DNA of 59,758 nucleotides from Nitrosomonas sp. GTDB taxonomy: Bacteria > Pseudomonadota > Gammaproteobacteria > Burkholderiales > Nitrosomonadaceae. Under the pieces are notes generated by a model that was given only the letters and a program-made list of their open reading frames with translations, had not been told where the DNA came from and did no database searches. Positions 9,471-20,230 of this stretch are shown in pieces (position 1 is the stretch's first letter; the number at the start of each line of letters is the position of its first letter). Location: positions 1 through 59,758 of the forward strand of contig JAAEXZ010000005.1 in NCBI GenBank assembly GCA_017879645.1. Direction: 5' to 3'. A program made the translations under genes and the position numbers.

Positions 9471-9728
9471 CTAGACCGCGAGGAGTACCGTCAATTCGCC
9501 AGCCTGATCCAGTTTCACCAGATCGTCATAACCACCTACATATCTTTCGCCGATGTAAATCTGTGGAACCGTACGACGTCCGGTTTTTTCCATCATCAAA
9601 CCGCGTTGTGCAGGCTCCAGATCGATTCTGATTTTTTCGATTTCCTGAACCCCTTTGGAAAGCAACAAGCTTTCTGCCATTTTGCAATAAGGGCAAAAAC
9701 CAGTGGTATACATAACTATCTTGCTCAT
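9471..9728 (-). CDS. grxC: Glutaredoxin 3
   Basis: This 85-residue cytoplasmic thiol oxidoreductase uses glutathione to reduce protein disulfides. The dithiol active site C12-P-Y-C15 follows MSKIVMYTTGF. The TVPQIYIG glutathione-binding cis-proline and GGYDDL motifs are intact. It starts five bases after the rhodanese-like gene and precedes secB. Confidence 0.96.
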   Translation of the reverse strand: MSKIVMYTTGFCPYCKMAESLLLSKGVQEIEKIRIDLEPAQRGLMMEKTGRRTVPQIYIGERYVGGYDDLVKLDQAGELTVLLAV

Positions 9729-9732
9729 GATA

Positions 9733-10167
9733 CTACCGTTTTACAATTGGCAAGTTAGCGCGCTTCCACGAATCAATTCCACCCATCAGGTTAAAAATCT
9801 GCGCGAATCCATTTTTTCTCAGAACTAAACTCGGATGATTTGATCGGATTCCTCCAGGGTATATGACTACTATGGGTTTATCCTTGAATTTCTGTAGCTC
9901 GGCCCAACGTTCTTCAATCTTTCCGGAAGGAATATGTTTCGAATTGGGTAAGTGCCCGGCAATGTAATCGCCATCGTCCCTAACATCAAGAATGACAGCA
10001 TCCTGATAATTGATCAGTTGCACCGCAACACGTGCGTCAATTTCCTTAATACCTCGTTGCGTTAACATCGACCATAACAGCAACAATCCGCTTACAACCG
10101 CCGCAATGGCAAACAGCATATTTTCTAGCTTGAGAAGAAAATGATCTTGCAAAAAAGATAATTCCAT
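9733..10167 (-). CDS. Membrane-anchored rhodanese-like protein without catalytic cysteine
   Basis: This 144-residue protein has one N-terminal membrane helix (about 17-33) followed by a rhodanese domain (about 42-142) with DVRDDGDYIAGHLPNSKHIP and NLMGGIDSWKRANLP. Rhodaneses transfer sulfane sulfur through a loop CxxGxRS; here the loop is Y103-P-G-G-I-R-S, so the catalytic Cys is replaced and sulfurtransferase activity is not expected. The position as first gene before grxC and secB is conserved in betaproteobacteria. The role is unknown, perhaps structural or binding. Confidence 0.88.
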   Translation of the reverse strand: MELSFLQDHFLLKLENMLFAIAAVVSGLLLLWSMLTQRGIKEIDARVAVQLINYQDAVILDVRDDGDYIAGHLPNSKHIPSGKIEERWAELQKFKDKPIVVIYPGGIRSNHPSLVLRKNGFAQIFNLMGGIDSWKRANLPIVKR

Positions 10168-10505
10168 ACAATTCTAAATGTTCAATTAAATTACAAAATT
10201 CAAAAAAAGAAAAGCAACCCGACTTTTCAATCCAAAAAAGCTTTAGGATAATAACATCATTGATTTTCGTCTTGATATTAAATCTTTCAATCTCAACTGA
10301 AACACCTCGTCTCATCCCAAATTCTTTGTGTGTATTTTAACAAAGACAACACAATATAAAGTAATCAAGTCATTCTCATCAAATGAGACACCTTACAGGT
10401 TATATTCACATAAAGAATCAGCTAGATGCTGCATTCTCCATCAAAATATAATAAAATGTCCTAAGTTTTAGTTTCTGCCCCCTTACATTTCACAAAAGCA
10501 AATAT
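10168..10505. other. Intergenic region between rhodanese-like gene and gpmA
   Basis: This 338-base AT-rich gap separates two divergent operons and must contain both promoters. A TATAAT hexamer at 10447-10452 lies about 55 bases before gpmA, but no good -35 element accompanies it. I see no credible gene; the in-frame stretches are low-complexity and lack ribosome sites. Confidence 0.5.
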
Positions 10506-11255
10506 ATGAAGAAAATTATTCTCCTGCGACATGGAGAAAGCACTTGGAACAAAGAAAATCGATTTACCGGCTGGACTGATGTTGATTTAACTCCTCAAGG
10601 CATACTAGAAGCCCAGAAAGCAGGGCAACTCCTCAAAAAACAAGGTTATTCCTTCGATATCGCCCACACTTCGGTACTCAAACGCGCTATTCGCACACTC
10701 TGGATAACCCTTGATGAAATGGATCAAATGTGGATTCCGATTCATCATTCCTGGAGATTGAATGAAAGACACTACGGTGCTCTTCAGGGATTGAACAAGG
10801 CTGAAACCGCAGCAAAATATGGTGATGAGCAAGTATTGCTGTGGCGTCGCGGCTATGATTCGAGACCACCTGCACTCACGCCCGAAGATGCTCGCTATCC
10901 TGGAACTGACCCACGATACAGAAATCTGAATCCGAATGAAATACCCTTGACTGAGTGCCTTAAGGACACAGTAGACCGTTTCTTACCCTACTGGAACACC
11001 ACAATCGCTCCTCAGGTTCAGGCAGGCAAGAAGGTGATTATTGCTGCACACGGCAATTCGTTACGAGCACTGGTCAAATATCTCGACAATATGAGTGAAG
11101 CAGAAATCCTAAATTACAATATCCCGACTGGTATCCCTTTGGTATATGAATTGGATGACAACATGGATGCAATCCAGAGTTATTATCTTGGTGACCCTGC
11201 TGAAATCCAGGAAGCCATGCAACTTGTAGCCAATCAAGGAAAATCAAAATCATAA
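10506..11255 (+). CDS. gpmA: 2,3-bisphosphoglycerate-dependent phosphoglycerate mutase
   Basis: GpmA interconverts 3- and 2-phosphoglycerate in glycolysis and gluconeogenesis. The 249-residue protein begins [10 protein letters not shown], where H9 is the phosphohistidine, and contains [22 protein letters not shown] and the second histidine in [10 protein letters not shown]. The length matches the family. It opens a plus-strand run with envC, ctpA and moeB, a conserved neighbourhood. Confidence 0.97.
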   Translation: MKKIILLRHGESTWNKENRFTGWTDVDLTPQGILEAQKAGQLLKKQGYSFDIAHTSVLKRAIRTLWITLDEMDQMWIPIHHSWRLNERHYGALQGLNKAETAAKYGDEQVLLWRRGYDSRPPALTPEDARYPGTDPRYRNLNPNEIPLTECLKDTVDRFLPYWNTTIAPQVQAGKKVIIAAHGNSLRALVKYLDNMSEAEILNYNIPTGIPLVYELDDNMDAIQSYYLGDPAEIQEAMQLVANQGKSKS

Positions 11256-11317
11256 GAGATCGATTGATTTGCAAACAAAAATTTGACGATATCAAATGCC
11301 TGCCATACAGTTGATCA

Positions 11318-12538
11318 ATGATGACAAGTGAGTCTAAATCAACTTGTTTTGCTCGCTCACGATTGTTCAAACTGATGCTCCTTTGTAGCGTGCCAGCATT
11401 ATGGCAATCTTCAATCGCTGTATCAGAAGATAACCAACAGAATCTTAAGTCACTGCGTGAGCGCATTCAGGCTCTTCAAAAAGATCTGGTCGAAAAAGAA
11501 ATCACCAAAAACAAAACATCTGATGCACTAGCGGAAGTCGAGCGCAATATTCGGTCCATGCAGCAGAAATTGGCAAAAATCAAAGAGAGTGATCTACAGG
11601 CCAAAAATGCATTGGTACAACTCGAAGATCAATTCAATCAACTCAAGAAAAGTATCGAAACTGAACAGCATCAACTGGATAAACTGATTTATCATCAATA
11701 CTTAGTATCGCATCAAACCTCTAATTATTTAAAATTGATCATTAATCAGAATGACCCAAATCAATTGATGCGCGACATTCATTATTATGAACAGATCGCC
11801 CGTGACTGGACCAACACCATTGATCAGCTTCAAATGCATCAATCCCAAGTGCGCATGCTTGCAATTGAAAGCCAACAAAAAAAACAAGCTATCAATCTCC
11901 TGTATGTTGAATCTACTGCACAGCAAAAAATGCTAGAGCAGGAAAAAAGCAAGCACCAGGTTTTACTCAACCAAATATCAGGTCAAATCACACAACAACA
12001 ACGTGAAATCAACAAACTGCAAGGTGATGAAAAACGTCTGACGGAACTGATTCATGAACTGAACAAATTATTGGTGGAAAAAAAATCCAAGCATAATGCC
12101 ATCAATAACAAGCTTCCAGATGCTTCGATCATAGGTGCACCATTTTCTGCACTGAAAGGAAAACTCAATTTACCGGTACGCGGGAAACTAATGAACCGTT
12201 TCGGTGGTCAACGGTCAGGTAAGCATGTGACATGGAAAGGATTATTCATCCGGTCAGACAGTGGCAGTGAGGTCAAGGCCATCTCCGATGGAAGAATCGT
12301 TTTTGCGGATTGGTTGAGAGGATTCGGGAATCTGATCATTCTGGATCACAGTAATGGATTCATGAGTCTCTATGGCAATAATGAGACACTGTTAAAACAA
12401 GTAGGCACCCACATACGTGGAGGCGATACAATTGCCACCGTCGGCAATAGTGATGGCGATTCGGATTCGGGGTTATATTTTGAACTTCGGCACAAAGGCA
12501 AGCCTATTGATCCGATGACATGGATAACAATCGAGTAG
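11318..12538 (+). CDS. envC: Murein hydrolase activator EnvC (LytM/M23-like)
   Basis: EnvC activates amidases that split the septal cell wall. This 406-residue protein has a signal peptide, a long coiled coil (about residues 45-260, rich in Glu, Lys and Gln) and a C-terminal LytM domain with SDGRIVFADWLRGFGN, MSLYGNNE and LYFELRHKGKPIDPMTW. The zinc ligands of active M23 peptidases are missing (KHVTWKGLFI in place of HxGxD), as in E. coli EnvC, so it should act as an activator and not a peptidase. It is followed 42 bases later by ctpA. Confidence 0.92.
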   Translation: MMTSESKSTCFARSRLFKLMLLCSVPALWQSSIAVSEDNQQNLKSLRERIQALQKDLVEKEITKNKTSDALAEVERNIRSMQQKLAKIKESDLQAKNALVQLEDQFNQLKKSIETEQHQLDKLIYHQYLVSHQTSNYLKLIINQNDPNQLMRDIHYYEQIARDWTNTIDQLQMHQSQVRMLAIESQQKKQAINLLYVESTAQQKMLEQEKSKHQVLLNQISGQITQQQREINKLQGDEKRLTELIHELNKLLVEKKSKHNAINNKLPDASIIGAPFSALKGKLNLPVRGKLMNRFGGQRSGKHVTWKGLFIRSDSGSEVKAISDGRIVFADWLRGFGNLIILDHSNGFMSLYGNNETLLKQVGTHIRGGDTIATVGNSDGDSDSGLYFELRHKGKPIDPMTWITIE

Positions 12539-12580
12539 ACTAGTAATTTTTATACATTTGATCAGTGCGGAGATAGTGTC

Positions 12581-14011
12581 ATGAGTAGTGCAATTAAGAA
12601 AACAGGTTTACTGCTAATTGGTTTAGTTGCGGGAATGATGCTCAGTTTGAATTTTTCTGCCATTGCCAAGAAAGACAACATAGAAGCAATTCACCCACTG
12701 CCGATAGATGAATTACGCACATTTGCCCAAGTTTTCGGTCGCATTAAAAGTGATTATGTGGAATCAGTAGAAGACAAGAAACTCATCACAGAAGCCATCA
12801 ATGGCATGCTGGTGGGTTTGGACCCACATTCCTCCTACCTCGACAAGGATGATTACAAAGAGTTACAAATAGGAACGCAGGGTGAATTTGGCGGACTGGG
12901 CATTCAAGTTACCATGGAGGACGGAGTCGTCAAAGTCATTTCCCCGATTGAGGACACCCCTGCTTTCCGTGCCGGCATCAAAACCGGTGACCTGATCATC
13001 AAGCTGGATGATACCGTGGTCAAGGGCATGACATTGAATGACGCCATCAAACTGATGCGTGGCAAACCCAATACCTCGATCAAAATTACCATTGTTCGCG
13101 AAGGAGAAACCGAGCCGCTGGTATTCAATCTGGTCAGGGATATCATAAAAATTCAAAGCGTCAAATCGAAAATGATCGAACCGGGTTATGCCTATATCCG
13201 CATTACCCAATTTCAGGAACAAACCGGGGAAAATCTGGCGCAAGCCATCAGAACGCTGTTTGCCGGACATTCCAATGATATGAAAGGCTTGATTCTGGAT
13301 TTACGCAATGACCCAGGTGGCCTGCTCAATGGAGCAGTCGCTGTATCCGCTGCCTTTCTTCCTGAAAATGCCTTGGTTGTTTATACCGAAGGTCGCAGCC
13401 CTGATGCCAAAATGAAATTGCACGCCAATCCGGAATACTATCTGCGTGGTCCCGATGAAGATTTTCTGAAAGGATTGCCAGCAGCAGTGAAGACCGTACC
13501 CATGATCACACTGGTTAATGGAGGCTCGGCATCCGCTTCGGAAATTGTAGCCGGAGCCTTGCAGGATCATAAGCGCTCCATCGTAATGGGGTCACAAACC
13601 TTTGGAAAGGGGTCAGTCCAGACCATTCTGCCACTGGGTAATAACACTGCGATCAAACTGACCACTGCCCGTTACTATACTCCCAATGGTCAGTCCATCC
13701 AGGCCAAGGGCATTACACCTGACGTTCCGGATGAAACCGACAGTGGCGATGATGAACGTTTACGTGAGTCCGATTTAAATCGCCATTTATCGAATGGCAA
13801 GAAAACCGATAAAAAACCGGAATCAGAATCGGATAAAGCTGCCAAGAAACCAGCCAGCAACAAGAAAAATAAGAAGAATAAAAACAAAAATGACAAGGCA
13901 CCTGTTGAATTTGGTTCCGAAGGAGATTTATTGCTCATTCAGGCAATGAACTACTTCAAAGGAATCAAGACACCGGTTTCCGAGAAAAAATCGGATGAAA
14001 CAGATAGCTGA
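12581..14011 (+). CDS. ctpA: Carboxyl-terminal processing protease (S41), periplasmic
   Basis: This 476-residue serine protease trims or degrades periplasmic proteins. It has an N-terminal signal anchor, a PDZ domain (about 96-175, GLGIQVTMEDGVVKVISPIE) and the S41 catalytic core with the probable Ser318 in NGGSASASEIVAG and Lys343 in FGKGSVQT, the 25-residue spacing of the Ser-Lys dyad. A lysine-rich disordered tail (about 405-445) precedes the C-terminus. The ATG has a GGAG site. It lies between envC and moeB. Confidence 0.95.
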   Translation: MSSAIKKTGLLLIGLVAGMMLSLNFSAIAKKDNIEAIHPLPIDELRTFAQVFGRIKSDYVESVEDKKLITEAINGMLVGLDPHSSYLDKDDYKELQIGTQGEFGGLGIQVTMEDGVVKVISPIEDTPAFRAGIKTGDLIIKLDDTVVKGMTLNDAIKLMRGKPNTSIKITIVREGETEPLVFNLVRDIIKIQSVKSKMIEPGYAYIRITQFQEQTGENLAQAIRTLFAGHSNDMKGLILDLRNDPGGLLNGAVAVSAAFLPENALVVYTEGRSPDAKMKLHANPEYYLRGPDEDFLKGLPAAVKTVPMITLVNGGSASASEIVAGALQDHKRSIVMGSQTFGKGSVQTILPLGNNTAIKLTTARYYTPNGQSIQAKGITPDVPDETDSGDDERLRESDLNRHLSNGKKTDKKPESESDKAAKKPASNKKNKKNKNKNDKAPVEFGSEGDLLLIQAMNYFKGIKTPVSEKKSDETDS

Positions 14012-14026
14012 TAATCGTGCAGGATC

Positions 14027-14803
14027 GTGAATGATCAGCAATTGCTCCGTTACAGTCGACACATCCTGCTGCCGCAAATTGACATTGCGGGGCAGGAAAA
14101 ACTCAATCAATCGAATGTTCTGATTATCGGTGCGGGTGGACTGGGTTCCCCCGCCGCCCTGTACCTGGCAGCCAGTGGCATTGGTCATTTGATCATCTGC
14201 GATGGCGATCAAGTCGATTTAACCAACCTGCAGCGACAGATTGCACATACCCACCACTCGTTGGGTCAGGCAAAAGCGCTGTCAGCCCGCGCATCACTTG
14301 TGGAAATCAATCCTGAAATCAAAGTGACCGCAATTCAGAAACATGTTGCAGCAACCGAATTAGCCGATCTGGTCGCACAGGCTGATGCAGTGGTCGACGC
14401 CAGTGACAATTTTTCAACACGCCATGCCATTAATCAGGCTTGTCTGATCCATAAAAAACCACTGATATCCGGCGCAGCAATACAGTTTGAAGGTCAAGTC
14501 AGTGTATTTGATTTGCGCCACCCGGATAGTCCTTGTTATCACTGCCTCTACTCAAACGAAGGCGATGATCGTGATATGGCTTGTTCGGCCATGGGCGTAT
14601 TTGCTCCACTGACCGGTATCATTGGTTCCACACAAGCCGCAGAAACACTCAAGATCCTGCTCGATATCGGAAAAAGTCTGAGCGGCCGGTTGCTATTACT
14701 GGATAGTTTGACCATGCAATGGCGTTCATTAAAACTCGGCAAGGATCCAGCCTGTCCGGTTTGCACCGGGAAAACAGCAGAGAGTGCTAACCATTGTGCT
14801 TGA
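14027..14803 (+). CDS. moeB: MoeB/ThiF-family adenylyltransferase
   Basis: This E1-like enzyme adenylates the C-terminus of a small sulfur carrier (MoaD or ThiS) for molybdopterin or thiamine synthesis. The 258-residue protein shows the ATP-binding GAGGLGSPA (residues 36-44), NLQRQI, the probable catalytic C186 in DMACSAMG, and zinc cysteines C170/C173 and C243/C246. The start is GTG at 14027 with AGGA upstream. Its 3' end overlaps the convergent slmA-like gene by 17 bases. Whether it serves MoaD, ThiS or both is not decidable here. Confidence 0.92.
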   Translation: MNDQQLLRYSRHILLPQIDIAGQEKLNQSNVLIIGAGGLGSPAALYLAASGIGHLIICDGDQVDLTNLQRQIAHTHHSLGQAKALSARASLVEINPEIKVTAIQKHVAATELADLVAQADAVVDASDNFSTRHAINQACLIHKKPLISGAAIQFEGQVSVFDLRHPDSPCYHCLYSNEGDDRDMACSAMGVFAPLTGIIGSTQAAETLKILLDIGKSLSGRLLLLDSLTMQWRSLKLGKDPACPVCTGKTAESANHCA

Positions 14804-15383
14804 ATAGTTCAGATGGCAACACCAAGCGCCGCTGATTTTCCCAGTCAACCAGAGGATCGCGTCGGAATCCGCTTTTCACAAACTGGTACCAGCGACCTAT
14901 CACAAAACACATCATGACGTTGGCTTGTAACGCGATATCGAATTGCACCGATACTTGCTGTTCAGTGATGGCAAAACGCAGTGCCTGCTTCAACGTAACT
15001 TCAATCCGATCATGCAATTGATCAATGCGCATCTGTAAGTTTTGATGCTCGCCAACCAGTGCATCACTGATCAGGATCCTTGTCATTCCGGGGTTTTTCT
15101 GCGAAAAACCCAATAACAACAGTATCAGATGCTCAATTTTCACAGTACTTTCTTCTTGCTTCTCCAGAATCTGGTTGATACGTACAAATAATGTTTGCTC
15201 GATAAATTCAATCAAAGCCTCAAACATCTGGAACCGTTTTGGAAAAATACGATACAGCGATGTCCTTGAAACCCCTGCCTGCGTCGCAAGCATTGCAGTT
15301 GTAATTCTCTCTCTATGCGGATTTTCCAACATCTGTGCGAGTGCCTGCAGAACGTGATCTTGTCTTTGATGTGGCATTACCAT
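14787..15383 (-). CDS. slmA: TetR-family nucleoid occlusion factor, SlmA-like
   Basis: SlmA binds DNA near the nucleoid and blocks FtsZ assembly over it. This 198-residue protein has the same length and general layout as E. coli SlmA: QALAQMLENP, an HTH in ITTAMLATQAGVSRTSLYRIFP, then FEALIEFIEQTL..RINQIL and LLLLGFSQKNPGMTRILISDAL. In the recognition helix the usual EAALYRHFP of SlmA is TSLYRIFP, so target preference may differ. Starts at 15383 or 15377 are both possible. An ordinary TetR repressor is the alternative. Confidence 0.75.
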   Translation of the reverse strand: MVMPHQRQDHVLQALAQMLENPHRERITTAMLATQAGVSRTSLYRIFPKRFQMFEALIEFIEQTLFVRINQILEKQEESTVKIEHLILLLLGFSQKNPGMTRILISDALVGEHQNLQMRIDQLHDRIEVTLKQALRFAITEQQVSVQFDIALQANVMMCFVIGRWYQFVKSGFRRDPLVDWENQRRLVLPSELFKHNG

Positions 15384-15626
15384 GAAATGTCGTTACGTTA
15401 ATTAAAAAAAGAAAATGCGTTGGCATATTTACTGAATAGAGGCATATTGTAAACTGGCAAACATCGGGACAGTCGGTTAATCGGACTCAATCACCTCCCT
15501 CAGAAACACAGTCCAGCAAACACATAAGCGCTCTAGATGATACCCCAGTCAAATCTGGGAATTCCCTTAGGAACTGGACCTGTTTACTTTAATCACGTTA
15601 AAATTGCTAATTTTTCAGTCTTTCAC

Positions 15627-16601
15627 ATGCATACTTGGCGAAAAGCGGCGACACGCAACAAGTCACCGATTGCTCTAACGATAGGCAATTTTGATGGCGT
15701 TCATCTGGGACATCAAGCCATACTTGCACGTCTGAAGGAAGCAGCCAGAACGGCTAATCTGCCTGCACATGTCATGACCTTTGAACCTCATCCACGTGAA
15801 TTCTTCGCTCCGGATCAGGCTCCTGCACGCCTGACCAGCCTGCGTGAAAAAATGAAATATCTGAGAAAAGCAGATGTCGATGGCATTCACATTTGTCGCT
15901 TCAATTTTGATTTCGCCCGAATCAGTCCGGAACAATTCATTACACGTATCCTAAAGCAAGAATTGGCGGTTCGCTGGCTTCTGATCGGCGATGATTTCCG
16001 TTTTGGTGCCCGCCGCGCAGGAGATTTCGAATTATTGCAATCCCTATCGGCTGCCAGTCAATTCGAGGTTGAAGTCATGCCTAGCATCACCATCGATCAG
16101 CACCGCGTGTCCAGTACTGGAATACGCGAGGCCCTCGCATCAGGCGATCTGACAGTAGCCCGAAAGCTGCTGGGCAGACCTTACAGCATTTGCGGAAGAG
16201 TTGTCGATGGCGACAAATTGGGCAAGCAGATTGGTTTCCCGACGGCGAATATTCAATTGAAATACTTTCGTCCGGCACTTTCAGGCATCTTTGTCGTTGC
16301 GGTACACGGGGCGATTGCATCCTCTCCTGCCGCGGTTCTGCCCGGCGTCGCCAGTCTGGGTGTACGTCCAACCGTGCAAGAAAATGGCAAACCTGTTCTG
16401 GAAGTACATTTGTTTGATTTCAACGATGAGATTTACGGGCAGCATTTGCAGGTCGATTTCTTGCACAAGTTGCGCGATGAAGAAAAATATGCGGATATAG
16501 ACTCGCTGGTCAGTCAAATTGAAAAAGATGTCAGTGCAGCCAAGGACTTTTTCAATTCAACCAGGGCAATTTCTGCAAGCCATGCACAGCCTTTTAATTG
16601 A
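15627..16601 (+). CDS. ribF: Bifunctional riboflavin kinase / FAD synthetase
   Basis: RibF converts riboflavin to FMN and FMN to FAD. The nucleotidyltransferase domain starts with [16 protein letters not shown] (HxGH at residues 26-29) and includes [16 protein letters not shown] and STGIREAL. The kinase domain carries [21 protein letters not shown] chose the ATG at 15627 ([14 protein letters not shown], 324 residues) because the 30 residues added by the upstream ATG at 15537 do not resemble RibF; neither start has a clear ribosome site. It is followed by ileS and lspA as usual. No FMN riboswitch was seen upstream. Confidence 0.93.
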   Translation: MHTWRKAATRNKSPIALTIGNFDGVHLGHQAILARLKEAARTANLPAHVMTFEPHPREFFAPDQAPARLTSLREKMKYLRKADVDGIHICRFNFDFARISPEQFITRILKQELAVRWLLIGDDFRFGARRAGDFELLQSLSAASQFEVEVMPSITIDQHRVSSTGIREALASGDLTVARKLLGRPYSICGRVVDGDKLGKQIGFPTANIQLKYFRPALSGIFVVAVHGAIASSPAAVLPGVASLGVRPTVQENGKPVLEVHLFDFNDEIYGQHLQVDFLHKLRDEEKYADIDSLVSQIEKDVSAAKDFFNSTRAISASHAQPFN

Positions 16602-16615
16602 TATGTTTATTCTCC

Positions 16616-19417
16616 ATGACAGATTATAAGAAAACCCTCAACTTGCTCGACACACCATTTCCGATGCGAGGTAATCTCGCAAATCGGGAACCCGAAATAC
16701 TAAAAGCCTGGCAAAACAGAAATCTGTACCAGAAAATTCGTGCCGCAAGCAAAGGCCGTCCCAAATTCATTCTGCATGACGGTCCCCCCTACGCCAATGG
16801 TGACATTCATATCGGTCACGCCGTCAACAAGATTCTCAAGGATATCATCATCAAAAGCAAAACCTTGTCCGGATTTGATGCGCCTTATATCCCCGGTTGG
16901 GATTGTCACGGCCTGCCGATCGAGCACCAGATTGAAAAAAAACACGGCAAGCGTCTGCCCGCCGATAAAGTACGGGCATTGTGCCGAGCATTTGCGCAGG
17001 AACAAGTAGAACGCCAGAAAGCCGATTTCATCCGCCTGGGTGTGCTGGGCGACTGGGACAACCCCTACCTCACGATGAATTTCAAAACGGAAGCCGACAT
17101 CATTCGGTCACTCGGTAAAATTTACCAGAATGGCTTTCTGTATCAGGGACAAAAACCCGTCAACTGGTGTATCGATTGCGGTTCGGCACTGGCTGAAGCC
17201 GAAGTCGAATATGAAGACAAAAGCTCGCCAGCTATCGATGTGGGATTCAAGGTTGAATCGTCGGCACACGCCGCTCTAAACACTATCTTCAGTATCGCAG
17301 TACCAGCAGGCATGGATGCATATGCGCTCATCTGGACGACCACCCCGTGGACACTACCGGCCAATCAGGCAGTCAGCGTTCATCCCGATTTTGAATATGC
17401 TCTGATACGCACTTCGCGTGGCCTGCTGATCGTTGCCAAAGAATTGCAGCAATCCTGCCTACAGCGTTACGAGCTTGATGGCGAAATACTGGCCACTTGC
17501 AAAGGGCAAGCGCTGGAACAGCTTGCCTTGCATCATCCCTTTGAATCACGCCTGGTCAAGATCATTTGCGGCAAACACGTCACACTGGATGCCGGTACAG
17601 GACTGGTCCATACCGCCCCAGCCCATGGTCTGGACGATTATTTTGTCGGTCAGCAATATGGTTTGCCAAGCGACAGCCCGGTGGACGGAAATGGCCAATT
17701 CGTCGCCAGCACACCGCTGGTTGCCGGATTATCGGTCTGGAAAGCCAATGATGTCGTAATCGATACGCTCAAAACGAGTGCACATCTGTTTTGCTTGAAA
17801 AAAATTGACCACAGCTACCCACATTGCTGGCGCCACAAAACACCGATCATTTTTCGCGCAACACCGCAGTGGTTCATTGGCATGAACCTGCACAACACCA
17901 ACGAAAACCACCAAACCAAAACCAGCTTGCGTGATCTGGCCATGCAGGCCGTCGATACCACAGCATTTTATCCCGCATGGGGACGTGCACGCCTGGAATC
18001 GATGATCAAGAATCGTCCGGACTGGTGCGTCTCGCGCCAGCGCAACTGGGGTGTACCCATGACTTTTTTTGTGCACAAGGAAACTCATGCCTTGCATCCA
18101 CGATCACTCGAGCTACTGGAACAGGTGGCGCAAAAAGTGGAACAACAGGGCATCGAAGCCTGGTTTGCACTGGAACCGGCGGAACTGCTCGGAGAAGACA
18201 GTCAGCATTACCGCAAGCTAACCGATACGCTGGATGTCTGGTTTGACTCCGGCACGACGCACAACACAGTGGTCAAAGCCAGCGAACAACTCCGGTTCCC
18301 TGCCGACCTTTACCTGGAAGGCTCGGATCAGCATCGTGGCTGGTTCCAGTCGTCATTGCTGACAGGTTGCGCCATGGATGGTCGTGCACCTTACGATGCT
18401 CTGCTCACCCATGGCTTCGTGGTGGATGGCAATGGTCACAAGATGAGCAAATCCAAGGGTAACGTCATCGCACCGCAAAAAGTCATGGATACTTCCGGTG
18501 CAGATATACTGCGTCTGTGGGTGGCTTCGACTGATTATTCCGGTGAGTTGTCGATTTCCGAGGAAATACTCAAACGCGTCGTGGAAAGCTACCGGCGTAT
18601 TCGCAATACATTACGATTCCTGCTGGCCAATCTGATGGATTTCAACCCGCAGACTGATTCCATCGAGATTGCTGACTGCCTGGAAATTGACCGCTACATG
18701 CTGGCATTCACTTCGGCCATGCAGGAAGACCTGATTCAATGCTATCAACGTTACGAATTCCATCAGGTCGTGCACAAACTGCATAACTACTGCTCTGAGG
18801 ATCTGGGTGGTTTTTATCTGGATATTCTGAAGGATCGCCTCTACACCTCGGCAACAGAAGGTCTACCACGCCGCTCGGCCCAGACTGTGCTCTATCACAT
18901 CGCACATGGCCTGGTGCGGTTGTTCGCGCCGATACTCAGCTTTACAGCCGATGAGGCCTGGGAACATTTCACCGGAGAAACCGACAGCAGTGTTTTGTTA
19001 CAAACCTGGCACGTCTTTCCTGCGCAATCAGAAGCCGGGCCCCAGCAGCAACACTGGGCAAGAATCCGGGAGCTCCGTTCGCAAGTACTGAAGAAACTGG
19101 AAGAATCACGTACGCAAGGTGAAATTGGTTCTTCACTGGCGGCCATGGTTGATATTCACGCACATGCTGAAGATTTTACCGTACTGAATTCGCTTGGTGA
19201 TGATCTGCGCTTTGTACTGATCGTCTCCGAGGTAAGATTGATCCAGGTTCCAGAAGAAGAAGCTGAAAGTATTTCGGTAAAACCGAGTGTACATTCAAAA
19301 TGTGAGCGCTGCTGGCATTATCGTCAGGATGTTGGACAGCACGTGGAACACACCACATTGTGCCAGCGCTGTATCAGCAATCTTTTTGGGCAGGGCGAGC
19401 AGCGTCAGCATGCCTAA
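16616..19417 (+). CDS. ileS: Isoleucyl-tRNA synthetase
   Basis: IleRS charges tRNA-Ile and edits misactivated valine. From ATG 16616 the protein has 933 residues and starts [19 protein letters not shown]. It shows HIGH (residues 65-68), the editing domain with [11 protein letters not shown] and [24 protein letters not shown] (609-613) and a C-terminal zinc ribbon ([12 protein letters not shown]). The upstream TTG in frame is less likely as a start. The ribF stop lies only 15 bases before it, so they share a transcript. Confidence 0.97.
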   Translation: MTDYKKTLNLLDTPFPMRGNLANREPEILKAWQNRNLYQKIRAASKGRPKFILHDGPPYANGDIHIGHAVNKILKDIIIKSKTLSGFDAPYIPGWDCHGLPIEHQIEKKHGKRLPADKVRALCRAFAQEQVERQKADFIRLGVLGDWDNPYLTMNFKTEADIIRSLGKIYQNGFLYQGQKPVNWCIDCGSALAEAEVEYEDKSSPAIDVGFKVESSAHAALNTIFSIAVPAGMDAYALIWTTTPWTLPANQAVSVHPDFEYALIRTSRGLLIVAKELQQSCLQRYELDGEILATCKGQALEQLALHHPFESRLVKIICGKHVTLDAGTGLVHTAPAHGLDDYFVGQQYGLPSDSPVDGNGQFVASTPLVAGLSVWKANDVVIDTLKTSAHLFCLKKIDHSYPHCWRHKTPIIFRATPQWFIGMNLHNTNENHQTKTSLRDLAMQAVDTTAFYPAWGRARLESMIKNRPDWCVSRQRNWGVPMTFFVHKETHALHPRSLELLEQVAQKVEQQGIEAWFALEPAELLGEDSQHYRKLTDTLDVWFDSGTTHNTVVKASEQLRFPADLYLEGSDQHRGWFQSSLLTGCAMDGRAPYDALLTHGFVVDGNGHKMSKSKGNVIAPQKVMDTSGADILRLWVASTDYSGELSISEEILKRVVESYRRIRNTLRFLLANLMDFNPQTDSIEIADCLEIDRYMLAFTSAMQEDLIQCYQRYEFHQVVHKLHNYCSEDLGGFYLDILKDRLYTSATEGLPRRSAQTVLYHIAHGLVRLFAPILSFTADEAWEHFTGETDSSVLLQTWHVFPAQSEAGPQQQHWARIRELRSQVLKKLEESRTQGEIGSSLAAMVDIHAHAEDFTVLNSLGDDLRFVLIVSEVRLIQVPEEEAESISVKPSVHSKCERCWHYRQDVGQHVEHTTLCQRCISNLFGQGEQRQHA

Positions 19418-19448
19418 ATCCGCCTAATCACTATTGGAAAACCGTACC

Positions 19449-19916
19449 ATGAAATTGTTTGTCAGCCTCGGTATCGCCTCCTTTGTTCTGGCATTGGATC
19501 TGATCAGTAAATTCTGGGTCGAATCGACACTGGAGTTCGGTCAAATCATTCCCGTCACTAGCTTTTTTAATCTGGTACTAACTTATAACCCAGGTGCTGC
19601 GTTCAGCTTTCTTAGCGATCAACCGGGCTGGCAGCGCTGGTTTCTCAGCGGTATCGCCATGGTGGCTGCATTACTGATCCTGTTTCTACTTCGTAAATAC
19701 CAGCACGAAAAACTGTTTTGCCTATCGTTGAGTCTGATTCTGGGCGGTGCGTTGGGCAATCTGTACGATCGCATCCTGCTGGGTCACGTCGTCGACTTTC
19801 TGGATTTCTACATGGGGAATTATCATTGGCCTGCATTCAACATTGCGGATACTGCCATTGTCATAGGTGCAGCACTGATGATTCTTGAGAGCTTTCAATC
19901 CAAGGAGAGCTCGTAA
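19449..19916 (+). CDS. lspA: Lipoprotein signal peptidase
   Basis: LspA is an inner-membrane aspartyl protease that removes signal peptides from prolipoproteins. The 155-residue protein has four membrane segments and conserved motifs FFNLVLTYNPGAAFSFL, GGALGNLYDR, and the catalytic aspartates D116 (HVVDFLDF) and D134 (FNIADTAI). ATG 19449 gives the normal N-terminus; an in-frame TTG at 19434 is an alternative. It ends the ribF-ileS-lspA run; ispH, often next, is absent. Confidence 0.96.
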   Translation: MKLFVSLGIASFVLALDLISKFWVESTLEFGQIIPVTSFFNLVLTYNPGAAFSFLSDQPGWQRWFLSGIAMVAALLILFLLRKYQHEKLFCLSLSLILGGALGNLYDRILLGHVVDFLDFYMGNYHWPAFNIADTAIVIGAALMILESFQSKESS

Positions 19917-19973
19917 TCCGTCATGTTTATACGTATCACAGAATAACGAACTCCCCGTCTTTACTCCAACAGT

Positions 19974-20147
19974 TCACTTCTCCGATTTCTTTTCCTTGGT
20001 GATCGGATTTTGTATGGTATAGCCACGCTCTTTCATCTCGTATCCGCCATATGCCCCCGCTCCAACGGCAGCCAAGGTCCAGCACCCGGTCATAAGTGGC
20101 AACAGACCGGCTAGTATCACCATAATCAATATACGTTTGAGTTTCAT
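19974..20147 (-). CDS. Small lipoprotein, unknown function
   Basis: This is a 57-residue protein with a lipoprotein signal ending at the lipobox LMTGC (Cys22). A glycine-rich segment (AAVGAGAYGGYEMKERGY) and a short charged tail follow. A good ribosome site (GGGAGAGACCAA before ATG 20145-20147) supports translation. It stands alone, convergent with lspA. It resembles small glycine-containing envelope lipoproteins of proteobacteria, but I do not recognise a named family. Confidence 0.75.
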   Translation of the reverse strand: MKLKRILIMVILAGLLPLMTGCWTLAAVGAGAYGGYEMKERGYTIQNPITKEKKSEK

Positions 20148-20230
20148 TTGGTCTCTCCCTATCTGAGTAATTTATTGTACAAATTATGACAGCTTGATCA
20201 ATGAAAAAATTTCTTCCGAATAATGAATCC

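Noticed and set aside
15384-15626. Possible FMN riboswitch before ribF
   Set aside because: No RFN-element conserved blocks were seen, and ribF lies in a housekeeping operon.
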